Of a stretch of DNA of 28,127 nucleotides, positions 1-9,534 are shown one piece after another. This DNA is from a virus. A model generated the notes under the pieces. That model ran no database searches and had not been told where the DNA came from. It saw only the letters and a program-made list of their open reading frames with translations. The stretch covers positions 1 to 28,127 of the IMG/VR virus record IMGVR_UViG_3300031963_000739. One strand, written 5' to 3'. The position numbers were made by a program, and so were the translations under genes. Each line of letters opens with the position of its first letter. The stretch's first letter is position 1.

Positions 1-1
1 G

Positions 2-3000
2 AATGTTCCAAGAGTGGCTGAACTTTATAATAATTTGTATATAGGTAATATTAATAATTACGAACCTACAATAAATAACATCTACTTCTTTGAATTAGAT
101 AGAGGAGTAAGTAATGTAAACTATCCTAAATATGAAGCATTAAGTACAGGAGATTCTCAACAATTATCAAGATCAATAGATAATTTAATAGTTGAAGAAA
201 TTAAAGCTATATATGATGAAAGAAAAGATGCTGGTTTACCTAACTTAAAAGCTACTGCATTAGGTATGTTACTATTAGAGAAGAATAGAGCTTATCTATA
301 TAATAGAATTAAACAAAGACTTCAAGATAAATTAGATGAAGAAACAACAAAGTTAGGAACTATAAAAGGTGTTCCTTTACTCAGTACATTTAAAACAAAA
401 CAAGATTTTAAAGATTATGCTGTAGCTATAATGAACAATACTAAAGGTAGAGATAAGTATGTTCTTTTAAAAAGTCAGATAGATGATTATAATTTACTTG
501 ATGCAGACTTAAAAAATGGTGATAGAGTTAAAGGAGAAAAGTGGCATTCTATAAAAATAGTAGGAGATTTTTACACACATAAAGAATTAAAAGATGTAGA
601 CATAATTGTAGTTTCAAAATATGAAGATGCTGAAATACAATTAAAAAATTACATAGAAGGTGGTGCTAAAGCATATGATAAAATTATTCCTGTAAATCCT
701 ACATTTAGTGATCAAGTACTTACTCCTGAACAAGAGGTATTATCAGATAATATTAGAATATTACAAACAGCTATTAGTAACTGGGGTAATGATTCAAAAG
801 GTGTTATTCAATACCATATGAATAATTCTGATTTTGAAATTCTTAAAAAATCAGTAGAAGTTGATATAGAAGAAGACATTGATTCAGATGATAATGTAAA
901 GGATCCTAATAATCCTGCAGAAACTCATAGAGATTCATCTAATCTTGCTGATGAAAAAAATCTTAAAACTAAATTACAAGATCTTCTAGGTAGTGAAACT
1001 AAATTTATTTTAAAATCTTTAACTAAAGTTGATTTTGAAGGTAATCCTGTAAAAGATAAATTTGGTTTTAATGAAAGAGCTGATTTTAGAAAAGTTTTTA
1101 CTCAAGTTGCAAAAACTATTGGAGGTATTCAAGATAGAAATGAAGTGTATAGACTTTTAAATGAAGAAGCAAATAAGAAAGATAAAGATGGAAATCTTAT
1201 TTTTCCAGAGCTAAATGAACTTATAGAATATAAATTACCTGATCCTAAAAATATTGGAAATAGATTTGAAGCTAAAGTAAGTTTAAGTTTCTGGCAAGAC
1301 TTCTCTAGACCACGAATTAAATATTGGAATCTACTAGGTGTACCTATTATCAAAGAAATTGATATGGGAGGTGTTTTAGAAAAGACTCCTGTAGGGTACG
1401 ATTTTATATTTACCCAATCATCTATAGAAGTATCTAGTATTATGAAAGGTTGGTTAAACCGTTATTCAACTTCTCCAAATACTAAATATCTTAAGAAGAC
1501 AGAAGATAATAAACGTGAATTAAAACTTTCCAAAATTGTACAAGAGTTTTCAAATTCTAAAGGTGAACTAGATAGAGCTAAAGATTTTGAATTTGCTAAT
1601 GCAATTGGAATTTATTTTGATGATGTTACTGCTATAAAAGATGATTTAAGTCAAAAAAGAGAATACTATGGTCTTCCATATATATTTAGAATTCTTAAAA
1701 CTTATGAGCAGATTGAACAAAACCCAAGTAATTATTCTCCTTTACAAGTAGAATCAGCTGCTAAATTTAAACAAAATCCATTAACTGTTTTAAATTCTGA
1801 AATAGGTGCAGGTATTGTAGACAAATCAGCAGTTAATCAAAAGACTCAAGTAAAAAGAATGATTGAGTTACAAGCTAAGTACGGGTATGATTCTGCTAAT
1901 TTAGGTGTATTGTTACCTAATAACAATATTGCTTATGAAAATTCAGATATGAGTGCTATGCTTGAAAAAACAAATGCATTAAACTCAGCTAAATCATTTG
2001 CAGACTTGATTAAGAGTTATCCTCACATGAGGTATTTGGATCCAAAAATAAATACATTTACTAAAAGATTAACATTACTTAATCAGTTATTTGATTTGAA
2101 TAACCCAATGGCTGAAAGAAATGATAAAACATTAGAAACAATATATATTGCAGGATTTAAACCCGAAGGAGAAGTTGGACAAGCAACTACTGAGTTAGAT
2201 CCATTAGGAAGATTCTTATTAGGATTTAGTAATGTTCTTCTAGGTGGAGTTGATGAATTACCTAGGATGTCTGAAAAGAAATCTTCTTTTGCTATAAGGT
2301 TAAAAGGTGGTCTTCAAGGGGGTGTTACTCCTACTGGTATAACAAAAGGAGATGATCTTTATTTATATGCAGATCTACCTATGTTTAGAGAAATAAGTAA
2401 AGCTAGAGAATATATATTTGAAACTCATATGCTTAACTATATTGCTGCTGAATTTGATAGACTTAAAAAGTTTAGAAATCCTAAAGAAAGACCAGACTTA
2501 TTGAAGATATCTGGTTTTAATAGACCTGTTGGTATTTCTCAAAATGGAAATGAAGTTGTAGAAGGAGATATTTTTTCAGCATTTGATACTATTTTAAGAA
2601 ACTCAACTAAAAGAGAATTATATGCTTTAGCTGATGATCAATTAGAAATGGATATAGTTGATTACATTAGACAAGATAGAGAATTATATGATAAAATATT
2701 CAATGATATAACTGAGTATTTTAATTTTCAAGCTCAATCACATATAGATTTATATTACAATAAGATACCTTTTGTATCAAAATCTATACTTGAAAAAATG
2801 TTTAATAGAGAATTGAATGATAATGAAATTCTTGATCTAAGAAAAAATACTAAAGTAATAAATAGATTGATGCAAGCTTATCTGTATAATGATTGGATAC
2901 ATAAGTTTGAAACATCTATTATACTTATGGGTGATTTTGCACAATGGAATCATTTTAAAGAAGATTGGTCTAAAAGGATTCCTGGAGTTCAGTCAAGTGG

Positions 3001-6000
3001 TTATAGTATCTTAAATGATAAAGACTGGCAGAACTACATGAAGACTGTTGAGATGACAGAAGATAAAACTTATGCAGGTAAATTATCTAAACAGTTAGAT
3101 AGAAAAGACTTAAATAATTATATTTTTTCTGAAAAAATTATTACAGGTGTAATTAAAGATGCTCAAAGAAAATCTGTTTATTTAGATGATTTAAAAGAAG
3201 CTTGGAGAGAAGCATATGAATCATATCCATCTCTTTCTAAAGAAGATATAGATAATTATGTAGAAGAAGATGCTGATGCTTATGCTAAGATGGATGAGTC
3301 TGTTGGTATTGCTTTTATTACATTTGATGCATATAGAGCTTTATCTATATCTGGTAGAAAATGGTCAGTATCTCAAGAAGATTTATTTCAAAAAATTGCT
3401 AATGGTGATAAAGTTACCCCAGCACAAGTTCTTGAAGCATTTCCTATAAGAAAATACCACTATTTTGGATCATTAGAGAATGATTTTATTGCAACTACTG
3501 CAATGCATAAATTTTCTGTAATGCCGTTAATACCTAATGGTAATGCAAAAGAAGGTTCTGAATTGTATAAATTACATTTAAAAATGTTAAAAGATAATGT
3601 TCAGTATATAACATTTGAATCAGGATCTAAAGGATCATATCTAACCGAGGACGGACAAGTTAATAACTTATTTGCTACAAAAGAAGATAAAGATCTTAAT
3701 GAAGAAGCTATTATTACTGCAAATCCTATATATCTAAATTATTTAAAAGAAGTTACCGTAATAAATGATAAACTAAAAAATGTAATTCCTATTGCAACAC
3801 AAACTCGTTTTATTATTTATGATAACCTATTTGATAATGGTAAACTAATTAATGAAAAAAATAAACCTTTAGTAGATACTTATAATACTAATGTAAAAAA
3901 TTTAACAGAACTATATAAAAGAGAACTTTTAGATGAAATAGGTTTTGAAGAGGTAGATGGTAATTATGTAGGTAATTTAAAAAGATTTGTTGAAGTTATA
4001 AGAGATGAATTAGGAAAAAGAAATGTTCCTTATCATATTCAAAAACTTGTTGATACATCACGTAAAGGTGACCATTTAAGATATGACTTATCTCTTATTC
4101 CAGAAGCAGAAAAAATAGAAAAACTTATACTTTCTATAATTCAAAATAGAATTGTTAGACAAAAAACTAAAGGTGAACCAATGGTTCAAGCACCTTCTAC
4201 ATTTACAAATGGTTTATGGGATACTCCTTTTGCAAAAGATGAAGCAGTTGCTAAAAATAAAGAATTAGAAAAAAAGTTCTTAGGTTCTAATACCCTACCC
4301 TTCTATAGAAGAGGTGAGATTATTAATAAAAAAACAGGGGAAAGATCCCCAACATACTTAGCTAAAGTTGCAATACCATTTAATGGAGATTTTGTAAACT
4401 TATTAAACTTAGAATGGCAAGGTTCTAAAATACAAACTATGGAAAGATTAAATGAACTCATTAAAACAGATGAGTTCTTAAATCAACATAGAGAAGCACT
4501 TACATTAGTAGGTCCAAGAATTCCAAATGATGCTACAAATACTATTGAAGCATTTGAAGTCTGGCATTTTGTTGATGCTTCTGTTTTAAATACTGTTATA
4601 GTACCTACAGAACTTGTTGCAAAAGCTGGATCTGACTTTGATGGTGATAAGTTATTTCTTACAATGCCTCATATTGATAAAACAGGTAAGGTAATAAATA
4701 CTGGTCCAGCAACTTATGAAGATTTTATTAATGAATATGAAAGATTAAAAGCTTTAGAAGCTGATGGAAAACTTTCTAAAGATGATTTAAAACCTAAAAA
4801 ATATCTAGAGCAAGTTAAAAAGTATTATCAAAATAAATACATTACTTCAGCAGCTAATATAATTAAGATACCTGAAAACTTTGCATATTTAACTAAACCT
4901 AATAAAACATACTTGGTACAAAAATATGTAGCTGATTTAGAGAAGGGGTCTAATCTCTATGATAGATATGATAACCCTTTCAAAATTGCAAGTATTAAAA
5001 ACAGTAAAGGGCAAAAAAGAGTTAGTCCATCTACATTATTAACTGCTGCTTATAATTTATATAAGTTTGATGCTAACTTATCTCTAGAACCTGCATTAGG
5101 TATTACAGCAAAAATTAATAAGAATCATATAATGTATAAGACATTGTCTGCACCAATGCCTTTAGTTTATAAAAAACAAGTAAATCTAGGTAATGGACTT
5201 GTAGATGAGACTATTGATGTTCCTATGCATATGAGATTTAAAGTCAATAAAATTAATATTGATGGTAAAGATCATATATCATTATCAGGAGCATATACTA
5301 GTAAAGGACCTAGAATTACTGATGTTAATTCTCATAACCTTAATGGTATTCTAGATAGAGGTAAAGAATCTTGGCCGTTTACATTACAATTATTTCCAGA
5401 AGCAATCGGGGTAATTAATTACCTAATACAGGTTGGTGTTTCAGAAGAAGAAGTATTTTACTTAATGAATCAACCATTAGTTAAACAATATATTGAAAAC
5501 ATTAGAAAATATAATAATGCATTCTCTTCTATTTTAAGTCCAGGTACATATGCTAGATTTCAAGCTAAACAAGATGCATTAAGTAATATTCCTTATACAG
5601 AACTAATTAAAGTTGGTTTCAAAGCAAATGAGTTTAAACTAAAAAGACATATTGAATTTATGTCAGGACCTATATCTGTAAGTTTTAGAGATAAAGATGG
5701 TCAAGCTATAACTCAGGAGTTTCCTAGTGTAGCAGCATTTAAGAAAAGTACTTTATTTGAAAAGAACTTACAAAAAATCAGTAGTATTTCTGATAATAAT
5801 AATGTAGTATTTAATAGAATTGATCTATCTGAAAAAAGAATATATAGCTCACTAATAAATTCTGAAAATTATGTAGAATTTGCAGAGGCTGCTTCTAAAT
5901 ATATAGGTAATACTATTACTATAGATAAATTAAAAGAAGTAAAAGATTCTAATGATATGGAATCTTTAAAAGCACTTGCTATTTTTGCTAATTATATTGA

Positions 6001-9000
6001 ACTAGAAAATCAAAAAAGTGGATTAGATAATTTCCAAATAATATCTTCTTACGATACTGATAAACTTTCTACAGTTCAACAAGTAAATAAAAGAAGACTT
6101 GGTTTACTTGGATTAAAAGAGGATTCTAAAATTGATAATAGATTTGTTGAAGAAGTAATGGAGAAATCTATTATGAAAAATTTTAATAATACAGATCTAA
6201 TAATTGACATTGCTGAGAGTGTTCTTCCTTTTAGATTACATCCTGTAACTACAGCATTTATTGAAATTACAATGTCCAATTCTAAAGTTAAAAGAAGATT
6301 TGGTGAAGGTGTAGCTGGTGAAGAAAAATTTACTAAAAATTATAATAATGCTATATTAAATAATTTATTTCAGAACAGACTTACTTATTTTTATAATGAA
6401 GATGGTATTAAAGTTACTGTTCCTGAAGAATTTCACTCAACAGCTGTAAAAATAAATAACTCTATAGAAAATGAAGTAAATATAACAGAAGACTCTATAG
6501 AAGTTAATTTAGACTTACTTACTAAGATTTATGAAAATAGAGCTTATTTAGCTAAAAACTTTACAGTAGATAAAAATTATACAGCATTAGGTTATCATAC
6601 ATTTATAGGTGGAAACTTAAATCCATTTAAAAATTTAGAACAATTTGTAAAATTTGTAATGCACAGAGAATACATTAGAAAAGATAAACCATTATCTAGT
6701 GTAAAGGATAATATAATGTATAAAAATATATTAGAGGAATCTACATCTGAAAGTGCAGCATATGAAAAGTTTCTTGCTGAAAGTGCATTATATCAAAGTT
6801 TTAACCCGGCTTATATTACAGGTACTACTACTATGTCTTATTATGACTTAGTAATGAGAACTATAATAGATAATAAAATACTAACTAATACATTCCCGGT
6901 TTTAAATTTTATTACACAAGCAACTCTTAAAAATCCAACTTTAAAATTATTTGATTTTTCTGATGGTTTAAGTGCTGATGGTGATATGGCTGATTCTTAT
7001 AAAAATCAATTAGACCAATTAGGTGATATTGACTTTTCTAAATATGCTGGTAATGAGTATAGAGAATTAAATAAACATATATCAAATGTATTTAAATACT
7101 TTTCTGAAGCTGTATATTTTCAACATGGTGTAGGTAAAAATAGATTTGGATTTGCAAATATTCTTAATGCTGAAAAATTTACTGATTTGATTAAACAACC
7201 TGTATTAAATTTTCAAAAAAATGTATTAAGTGCTGAAGATCCTTTTGCAGAATTAGACTCAATTCTACAAAGTTTATTGTCTCTTAATGAATTTAAAAAT
7301 TATACAGAAACACCTGTTGTTCAAACTGAAGTTGAAGAAGAAGATGAAGAAGGTAGTACTATTGTGTTCCCTAGTGTAAAACCAATACCAAGTGTTAAAT
7401 CTACTCAACCTACATCTAATGTTAAACCTACAATAGATTTAAGTAGAGAATGGGCAAGAGATTTAAAAACAAGACCTGTATATACTGCAGAAGGTGTAAA
7501 TACTATGCGTACTGAAGCTGCTAAAAAAGATGAACATTTTGGTAATCCTTTTAGTGAAGCAGGCTATGGAGATACTAGAAAAGTTCCTAGTATTCCAACA
7601 GCTGTACAGGCTTATAAAGATTGGTTACTTACAGGATATGCTCAATGGCTTAATGAAAATGGAGAAGCAGAAGATTTTGCAGGAAAACAAGAACAACGTC
7701 AATGGATATTAAATCAAATTAATGAAGGTAAACTAGATGGTGCCACTTTGCTTTATGCAGGTAAATCTGCAGCTAGAGGGCAAGGTATGCATCCTACAGC
7801 TTTAGCAGAAGTAGTTGAACAATTAAGAAGTAAACCTACTCAACCTACTGCAGCTCCTGTAGTGGAAGGAGTTGAAATTGGTTCCAATGCTAAAGGTCTA
7901 GCAGCAGCACTTACTAATCCTACTGAACTAGCTAAATCTAAAGGTAATCTTACTCAGTCTTATCCTATAGAATTTAATGGTAAAACATATAAAGATGTTG
8001 AATCAGCTTACCAAACATTAAAAGATAAATCTGAAGCTCAAACAAAACCTACTAAAGAAAATAGTAAAAACTATAAACTGATGGTAGATTTAATAACAGC
8101 TAAACTACAACAATATCCTAGATTAGTTTCAGAAATAACTAAACAAGGAGGTTCTGCTTGGATACTATCTTCTACTCATCAGCCTACTAAAGCAAATACA
8201 GTTTGGGAAACTGGTGGTCAAAATTGGTTTATTGAATCTCTTAATGATGCTTATTTATCTACTCAACCTACTGTAGAACCAGTAGGAGAAATTAAAGTTT
8301 TGTTAGATAAATATGGTAACTCTACACCAATTTTAGGAATAATAGATAGAAATAAAGATCTATTTAATAAAGCAAATGTTTCTGCTATTGCTTCTTTTGG
8401 TTCTGTAGTTTATGATATGGTATTACAAGATACTATAAATAATAGAAAAGGTGGAGTTGAGGGATCCAAGGAGTATATTGACAATCTTTCAGAATTTTAT
8501 AGATCAATAAGAAAAGCTTCAGGTCAAAATCCTTTTAATCCAGACTCAATAATACATGGATTTCAAATAAATCCAAAGTATAGAAACTATATAGATGCTT
8601 TTTTAGAGTATAAAGGATTACCTGCTAATACTAATGTAATATTTTTTAATGACGAAACATATAGAGGTTTTAAATTAGAATCTTTATTAATACACGAAGC
8701 TGCTCACAGTTTTGATAATCCTGGCATTGATCTATCAGATAAGCAAGTAGAGTTAATAATAAAAGCTTTTAATGAAGTTTCTAGAGATGAGAATGAATAT
8801 TACGGTATAGATAGTGGAAATTATCTAAAAAGAGAATTAGCTAAAGGTAATAAAGATGAGATTATACCTGTTCTTACTGAACTTTATATAGCAACACCAA
8901 ACCGTGGATATTATTTAAAAAATATATTATCAGAAGAACAATTTAAATTATTAGAGTCTATATTATCTACTCAATCTACTGAAGGATCTGAAGATAATTA

Positions 9001-9502
9001 TGAAATGTCTTTAGAAGAAGAATTAAGAATAAAAGAAAATGAATTAAAATTTTTAATTGAAGATTCTGAATTATCTCAAGAGAGCAGAATAGAATTAATT
9101 GTAGTAAATAATCTTAAAAAAATTACACCAGAAAGTGCTCAAAAAGAAACAGGAGGTAAGTCTGGTGTTAATAGAGATATAGATATATCTTTTTTAAATA
9201 AAAATGGTAAAACAGTAGAAGGGGCAGCTGAAGATATTTGGATGGATCTTGATGAAGGTTATCAGAATATGTATGATGTTCAAGATATTAGAAATATTAT
9301 CATAGATATTTTAATGACTGGTAAGAAAAAATATATTGAAGATTATACATCTAATTATAGGTTAATAGAAAAACTTAAACAAGAAGTTGCTCTATTAAAA
9401 GAAAGAATAAAAGAACAAACTAGAAATAAACCAACTAATAATAATTTAAACTTATTTGGTTTAGAAGGATTTAATATTCCTGATACAGGAGACACATGTT
9501 AA
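2..9502 (+). CDS. Giant virion RNA polymerase of crAss-like phage type, 5'-partial
   Basis: Single-chain DNA-dependent RNA polymerase, probably packaged in the virion and injected to transcribe early genes. The reading frame is open to the window edge (codons for N-V-P-R precede the GTG at 14), so the true start probably lies upstream. Residue numbers here count that GTG as 1. The catalytic motif D1541-F-D1543-G-D1545 sits in a stretch resembling bacterial beta' (R-I-P-N-D-A-T before it, L-F-L-T-M-P after it). An upstream stretch around F-E-S-G-S-K1206-G-S resembles the beta-like barrel that supplies catalytic lysines. Residues 1-1000 are unrecognised. From about 2460 the chain changes to acidic and Pro/Thr-rich linkers separating a DUF4326-like domain, a NADAR-like domain, an HExxH zincin (H2894) and a terminal helical domain. 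The stop is TAA. The next gene follows after 32 bases on the same strand. The RNAP call is firm; the accessory domains are less so. Confidence 0.9.
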   Translation, partial: NVPRVAELYNNLYIGNINNYEPTINNIYFFELDRGVSNVNYPKYEALSTGDSQQLSRSIDNLIVEEIKAIYDERKDAGLPNLKATALGMLLLEKNRAYLYNRIKQRLQDKLDEETTKLGTIKGVPLLSTFKTKQDFKDYAVAIMNNTKGRDKYVLLKSQIDDYNLLDADLKNGDRVKGEKWHSIKIVGDFYTHKELKDVDIIVVSKYEDAEIQLKNYIEGGAKAYDKIIPVNPTFSDQVLTPEQEVLSDNIRILQTAISNWGNDSKGVIQYHMNNSDFEILKKSVEVDIEEDIDSDDNVKDPNNPAETHRDSSNLADEKNLKTKLQDLLGSETKFILKSLTKVDFEGNPVKDKFGFNERADFRKVFTQVAKTIGGIQDRNEVYRLLNEEANKKDKDGNLIFPELNELIEYKLPDPKNIGNRFEAKVSLSFWQDFSRPRIKYWNLLGVPIIKEIDMGGVLEKTPVGYDFIFTQSSIEVSSIMKGWLNRYSTSPNTKYLKKTEDNKRELKLSKIVQEFSNSKGELDRAKDFEFANAIGIYFDDVTAIKDDLSQKREYYGLPYIFRILKTYEQIEQNPSNYSPLQVESAAKFKQNPLTVLNSEIGAGIVDKSAVNQKTQVKRMIELQAKYGYDSANLGVLLPNNNIAYENSDMSAMLEKTNALNSAKSFADLIKSYPHMRYLDPKINTFTKRLTLLNQLFDLNNPMAERNDKTLETIYIAGFKPEGEVGQATTELDPLGRFLLGFSNVLLGGVDELPRMSEKKSSFAIRLKGGLQGGVTPTGITKGDDLYLYADLPMFREISKAREYIFETHMLNYIAAEFDRLKKFRNPKERPDLLKISGFNRPVGISQNGNEVVEGDIFSAFDTILRNSTKRELYALADDQLEMDIVDYIRQDRELYDKIFNDITEYFNFQAQSHIDLYYNKIPFVSKSILEKMFNRELNDNEILDLRKNTKVINRLMQAYLYNDWIHKFETSIILMGDFAQWNHFKEDWSKRIPGVQSSGYSILNDKDWQNYMKTVEMTEDKTYAGKLSKQLDRKDLNNYIFSEKIITGVIKDAQRKSVYLDDLKEAWREAYESYPSLSKEDIDNYVEEDADAYAKMDESVGIAFITFDAYRALSISGRKWSVSQEDLFQKIANGDKVTPAQVLEAFPIRKYHYFGSLENDFIATTAMHKFSVMPLIPNGNAKEGSELYKLHLKMLKDNVQYITFESGSKGSYLTEDGQVNNLFATKEDKDLNEEAIITANPIYLNYLKEVTVINDKLKNVIPIATQTRFIIYDNLFDNGKLINEKNKPLVDTYNTNVKNLTELYKRELLDEIGFEEVDGNYVGNLKRFVEVIRDELGKRNVPYHIQKLVDTSRKGDHLRYDLSLIPEAEKIEKLILSIIQNRIVRQKTKGEPMVQAPSTFTNGLWDTPFAKDEAVAKNKELEKKFLGSNTLPFYRRGEIINKKTGERSPTYLAKVAIPFNGDFVNLLNLEWQGSKIQTMERLNELIKTDEFLNQHREALTLVGPRIPNDATNTIEAFEVWHFVDASVLNTVIVPTELVAKAGSDFDGDKLFLTMPHIDKTGKVINTGPATYEDFINEYERLKALEADGKLSKDDLKPKKYLEQVKKYYQNKYITSAANIIKIPENFAYLTKPNKTYLVQKYVADLEKGSNLYDRYDNPFKIASIKNSKGQKRVSPSTLLTAAYNLYKFDANLSLEPALGITAKINKNHIMYKTLSAPMPLVYKKQVNLGNGLVDETIDVPMHMRFKVNKINIDGKDHISLSGAYTSKGPRITDVNSHNLNGILDRGKESWPFTLQLFPEAIGVINYLIQVGVSEEEVFYLMNQPLVKQYIENIRKYNNAFSSILSPGTYARFQAKQDALSNIPYTELIKVGFKANEFKLKRHIEFMSGPISVSFRDKDGQAITQEFPSVAAFKKSTLFEKNLQKISSISDNNNVVFNRIDLSEKRIYSSLINSENYVEFAEAASKYIGNTITIDKLKEVKDSNDMESLKALAIFANYIELENQKSGLDNFQIISSYDTDKLSTVQQVNKRRLGLLGLKEDSKIDNRFVEEVMEKSIMKNFNNTDLIIDIAESVLPFRLHPVTTAFIEITMSNSKVKRRFGEGVAGEEKFTKNYNNAILNNLFQNRLTYFYNEDGIKVTVPEEFHSTAVKINNSIENEVNITEDSIEVNLDLLTKIYENRAYLAKNFTVDKNYTALGYHTFIGGNLNPFKNLEQFVKFVMHREYIRKDKPLSSVKDNIMYKNILEESTSESAAYEKFLAESALYQSFNPAYITGTTTMSYYDLVMRTIIDNKILTNTFPVLNFITQATLKNPTLKLFDFSDGLSADGDMADSYKNQLDQLGDIDFSKYAGNEYRELNKHISNVFKYFSEAVYFQHGVGKNRFGFANILNAEKFTDLIKQPVLNFQKNVLSAEDPFAELDSILQSLLSLNEFKNYTETPVVQTEVEEEDEEGSTIVFPSVKPIPSVKSTQPTSNVKPTIDLSREWARDLKTRPVYTAEGVNTMRTEAAKKDEHFGNPFSEAGYGDTRKVPSIPTAVQAYKDWLLTGYAQWLNENGEAEDFAGKQEQRQWILNQINEGKLDGATLLYAGKSAARGQGMHPTALAEVVEQLRSKPTQPTAAPVVEGVEIGSNAKGLAAALTNPTELAKSKGNLTQSYPIEFNGKTYKDVESAYQTLKDKSEAQTKPTKENSKNYKLMVDLITAKLQQYPRLVSEITKQGGSAWILSSTHQPTKANTVWETGGQNWFIESLNDAYLSTQPTVEPVGEIKVLLDKYGNSTPILGIIDRNKDLFNKANVSAIASFGSVVYDMVLQDTINNRKGGVEGSKEYIDNLSEFYRSIRKASGQNPFNPDSIIHGFQINPKYRNYIDAFLEYKGLPANTNVIFFNDETYRGFKLESLLIHEAAHSFDNPGIDLSDKQVELIIKAFNEVSRDENEYYGIDSGNYLKRELAKGNKDEIIPVLTELYIATPNRGYYLKNILSEEQFKLLESILSTQSTEGSEDNYEMSLEEELRIKENELKFLIEDSELSQESRIELIVVNNLKKITPESAQKETGGKSGVNRDIDISFLNKNGKTVEGAAEDIWMDLDEGYQNMYDVQDIRNIIIDILMTGKKKYIEDYTSNYRLIEKLKQEVALLKERIKEQTRNKPTNNNLNLFGLEGFNIPDTGDTC
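3590..4720 (+). other. RNA polymerase active-site region (two double-psi beta-barrel-like segments)
   Basis: This is a sub-region of the giant plus-strand protein. The first segment (residues about 1190-1215) has a Q-Y-I-T-F-E-S-G-S-K core like the beta-type barrel. The second (about 1495-1555) has R-I-P-N-D then E-A-F-E-V, followed by L-V-A-K-A-G-S-D-F-D-G-D. This matches, position by position, the beta' order of an R-A-P motif, a Q-A-F-E-P motif and N-A-D-F-D-G-D. The three aspartates would hold the catalytic magnesium. About 335 residues separate K1206 from D1541. Both barrels in one chain is the arrangement of YonO-like and crAss-like phage RNA polymerases. The second barrel is secure; the first rests on weaker similarity. 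Confidence 0.8.
7472..7835 (+). other. DUF4326-like domain within the vRNAP
   Basis: Residues about 2487-2608. H2508-F-G-N-P-F followed by A-Y-K-D-W-L and, at the end, G-A-T-L-L-Y-A-G-K then H-P-T-A-L-A-E-V-V. This follows the DUF4326 pattern of a G-N-P-F motif, a Y-x-x-W-L helix, a G-K-x-L-x-C strand and a C-H-x-D-V-L-A-E helix. The cysteines of typical members are absent here. The biochemical function of the family is not established. The domain is bracketed by two TQPT linkers, so it looks like a discrete module. Assignment is by motif order only. Confidence 0.5.
7849..8258 (+). other. NADAR-like domain within the vRNAP (tentative)
   Basis: Residues about 2613-2749. Features resembling the NADAR (YbiA-like) fold are an N-G-K-T-Y strand leading to E2663-S-A-Y-Q-T-L-K, a helix L-M-V-D-L-I-T-A-K-L-Q-Q-Y-P-R-L with a following G-G-S-A-W-I-L strand, and W2731-E-T-G-G-Q-N2737 before a final helix. 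In NADAR proteins the corresponding motifs are S-x-E-H-A-Y-Q-x-x-K, K-F-x-Q-N-P-x-L and W-G-x-G...G-x-N-x-x-G. Known NADAR proteins remove ADP-ribose from guanosine in nucleic acids. The similarity is partial and a distinct phage-specific family is possible. Confidence 0.4.
8272..8966 (+). other. Zincin-like metallopeptidase domain within the vRNAP
   Basis: Residues about 2754-2985. H2894-E2895-A-A-H2898 follows a hydrophobic stretch (L-E-S-L-L-I), which is the zinc-binding helix of HExxH metallopeptidases. A downstream helix, D-E2949-I-I-P-V-L-T-E2956-L-Y, could supply the third zinc ligand. The domain is flanked by TQPT and TQST linkers. Metallopeptidase domains are a recurrent part of giant polyvalent phage proteins. 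The substrate is unknown; self-processing of the virion protein or cleavage of a host protein are both possible. Confidence 0.6.
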
Positions 9503-9534
9503 TTATAATTTGTATATTTAAATAAAGAAGTATA

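Larger units (their letters stand above)
7401..8979 (+). repeat. Four repeated TQPT-type interdomain linkers in the vRNAP tail
   Basis: The 13-base string CTACTCAACCTAC occurs in the same frame at 7401-7413, 7836-7848 and 8259-8271. A one-mismatch copy (C to T) is at 8967-8979. They encode S-T-Q-P-T, P-T-Q-P-T, S-T-Q-P-T and S-T-Q-S-T, at residues about 2463, 2609, 2750 and 2986. Each copy falls between predicted domains, in Pro/Thr/acidic low-complexity sequence. The DNA identity is partly explained by the strong AT-driven codon preference of this genome, but recurrence at four successive boundaries is clear. Confidence 0.75.

Noticed and set aside
7530-7712. 60-codon plus-strand open frame inside the vRNAP gene
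   Set aside because: Out-of-frame shadow inside a domain with clear motifs in the main frame.
9503-9534. Possible promoter motif (TAATTTGTAT), also seen near 19835 on the minus strand and near base 30
   Set aside because: In DNA this AT-rich a handful of copies is expected by chance; one copy lies within coding sequence and none fits the Bacteroidota TAnnTTTG -7 box exactly.
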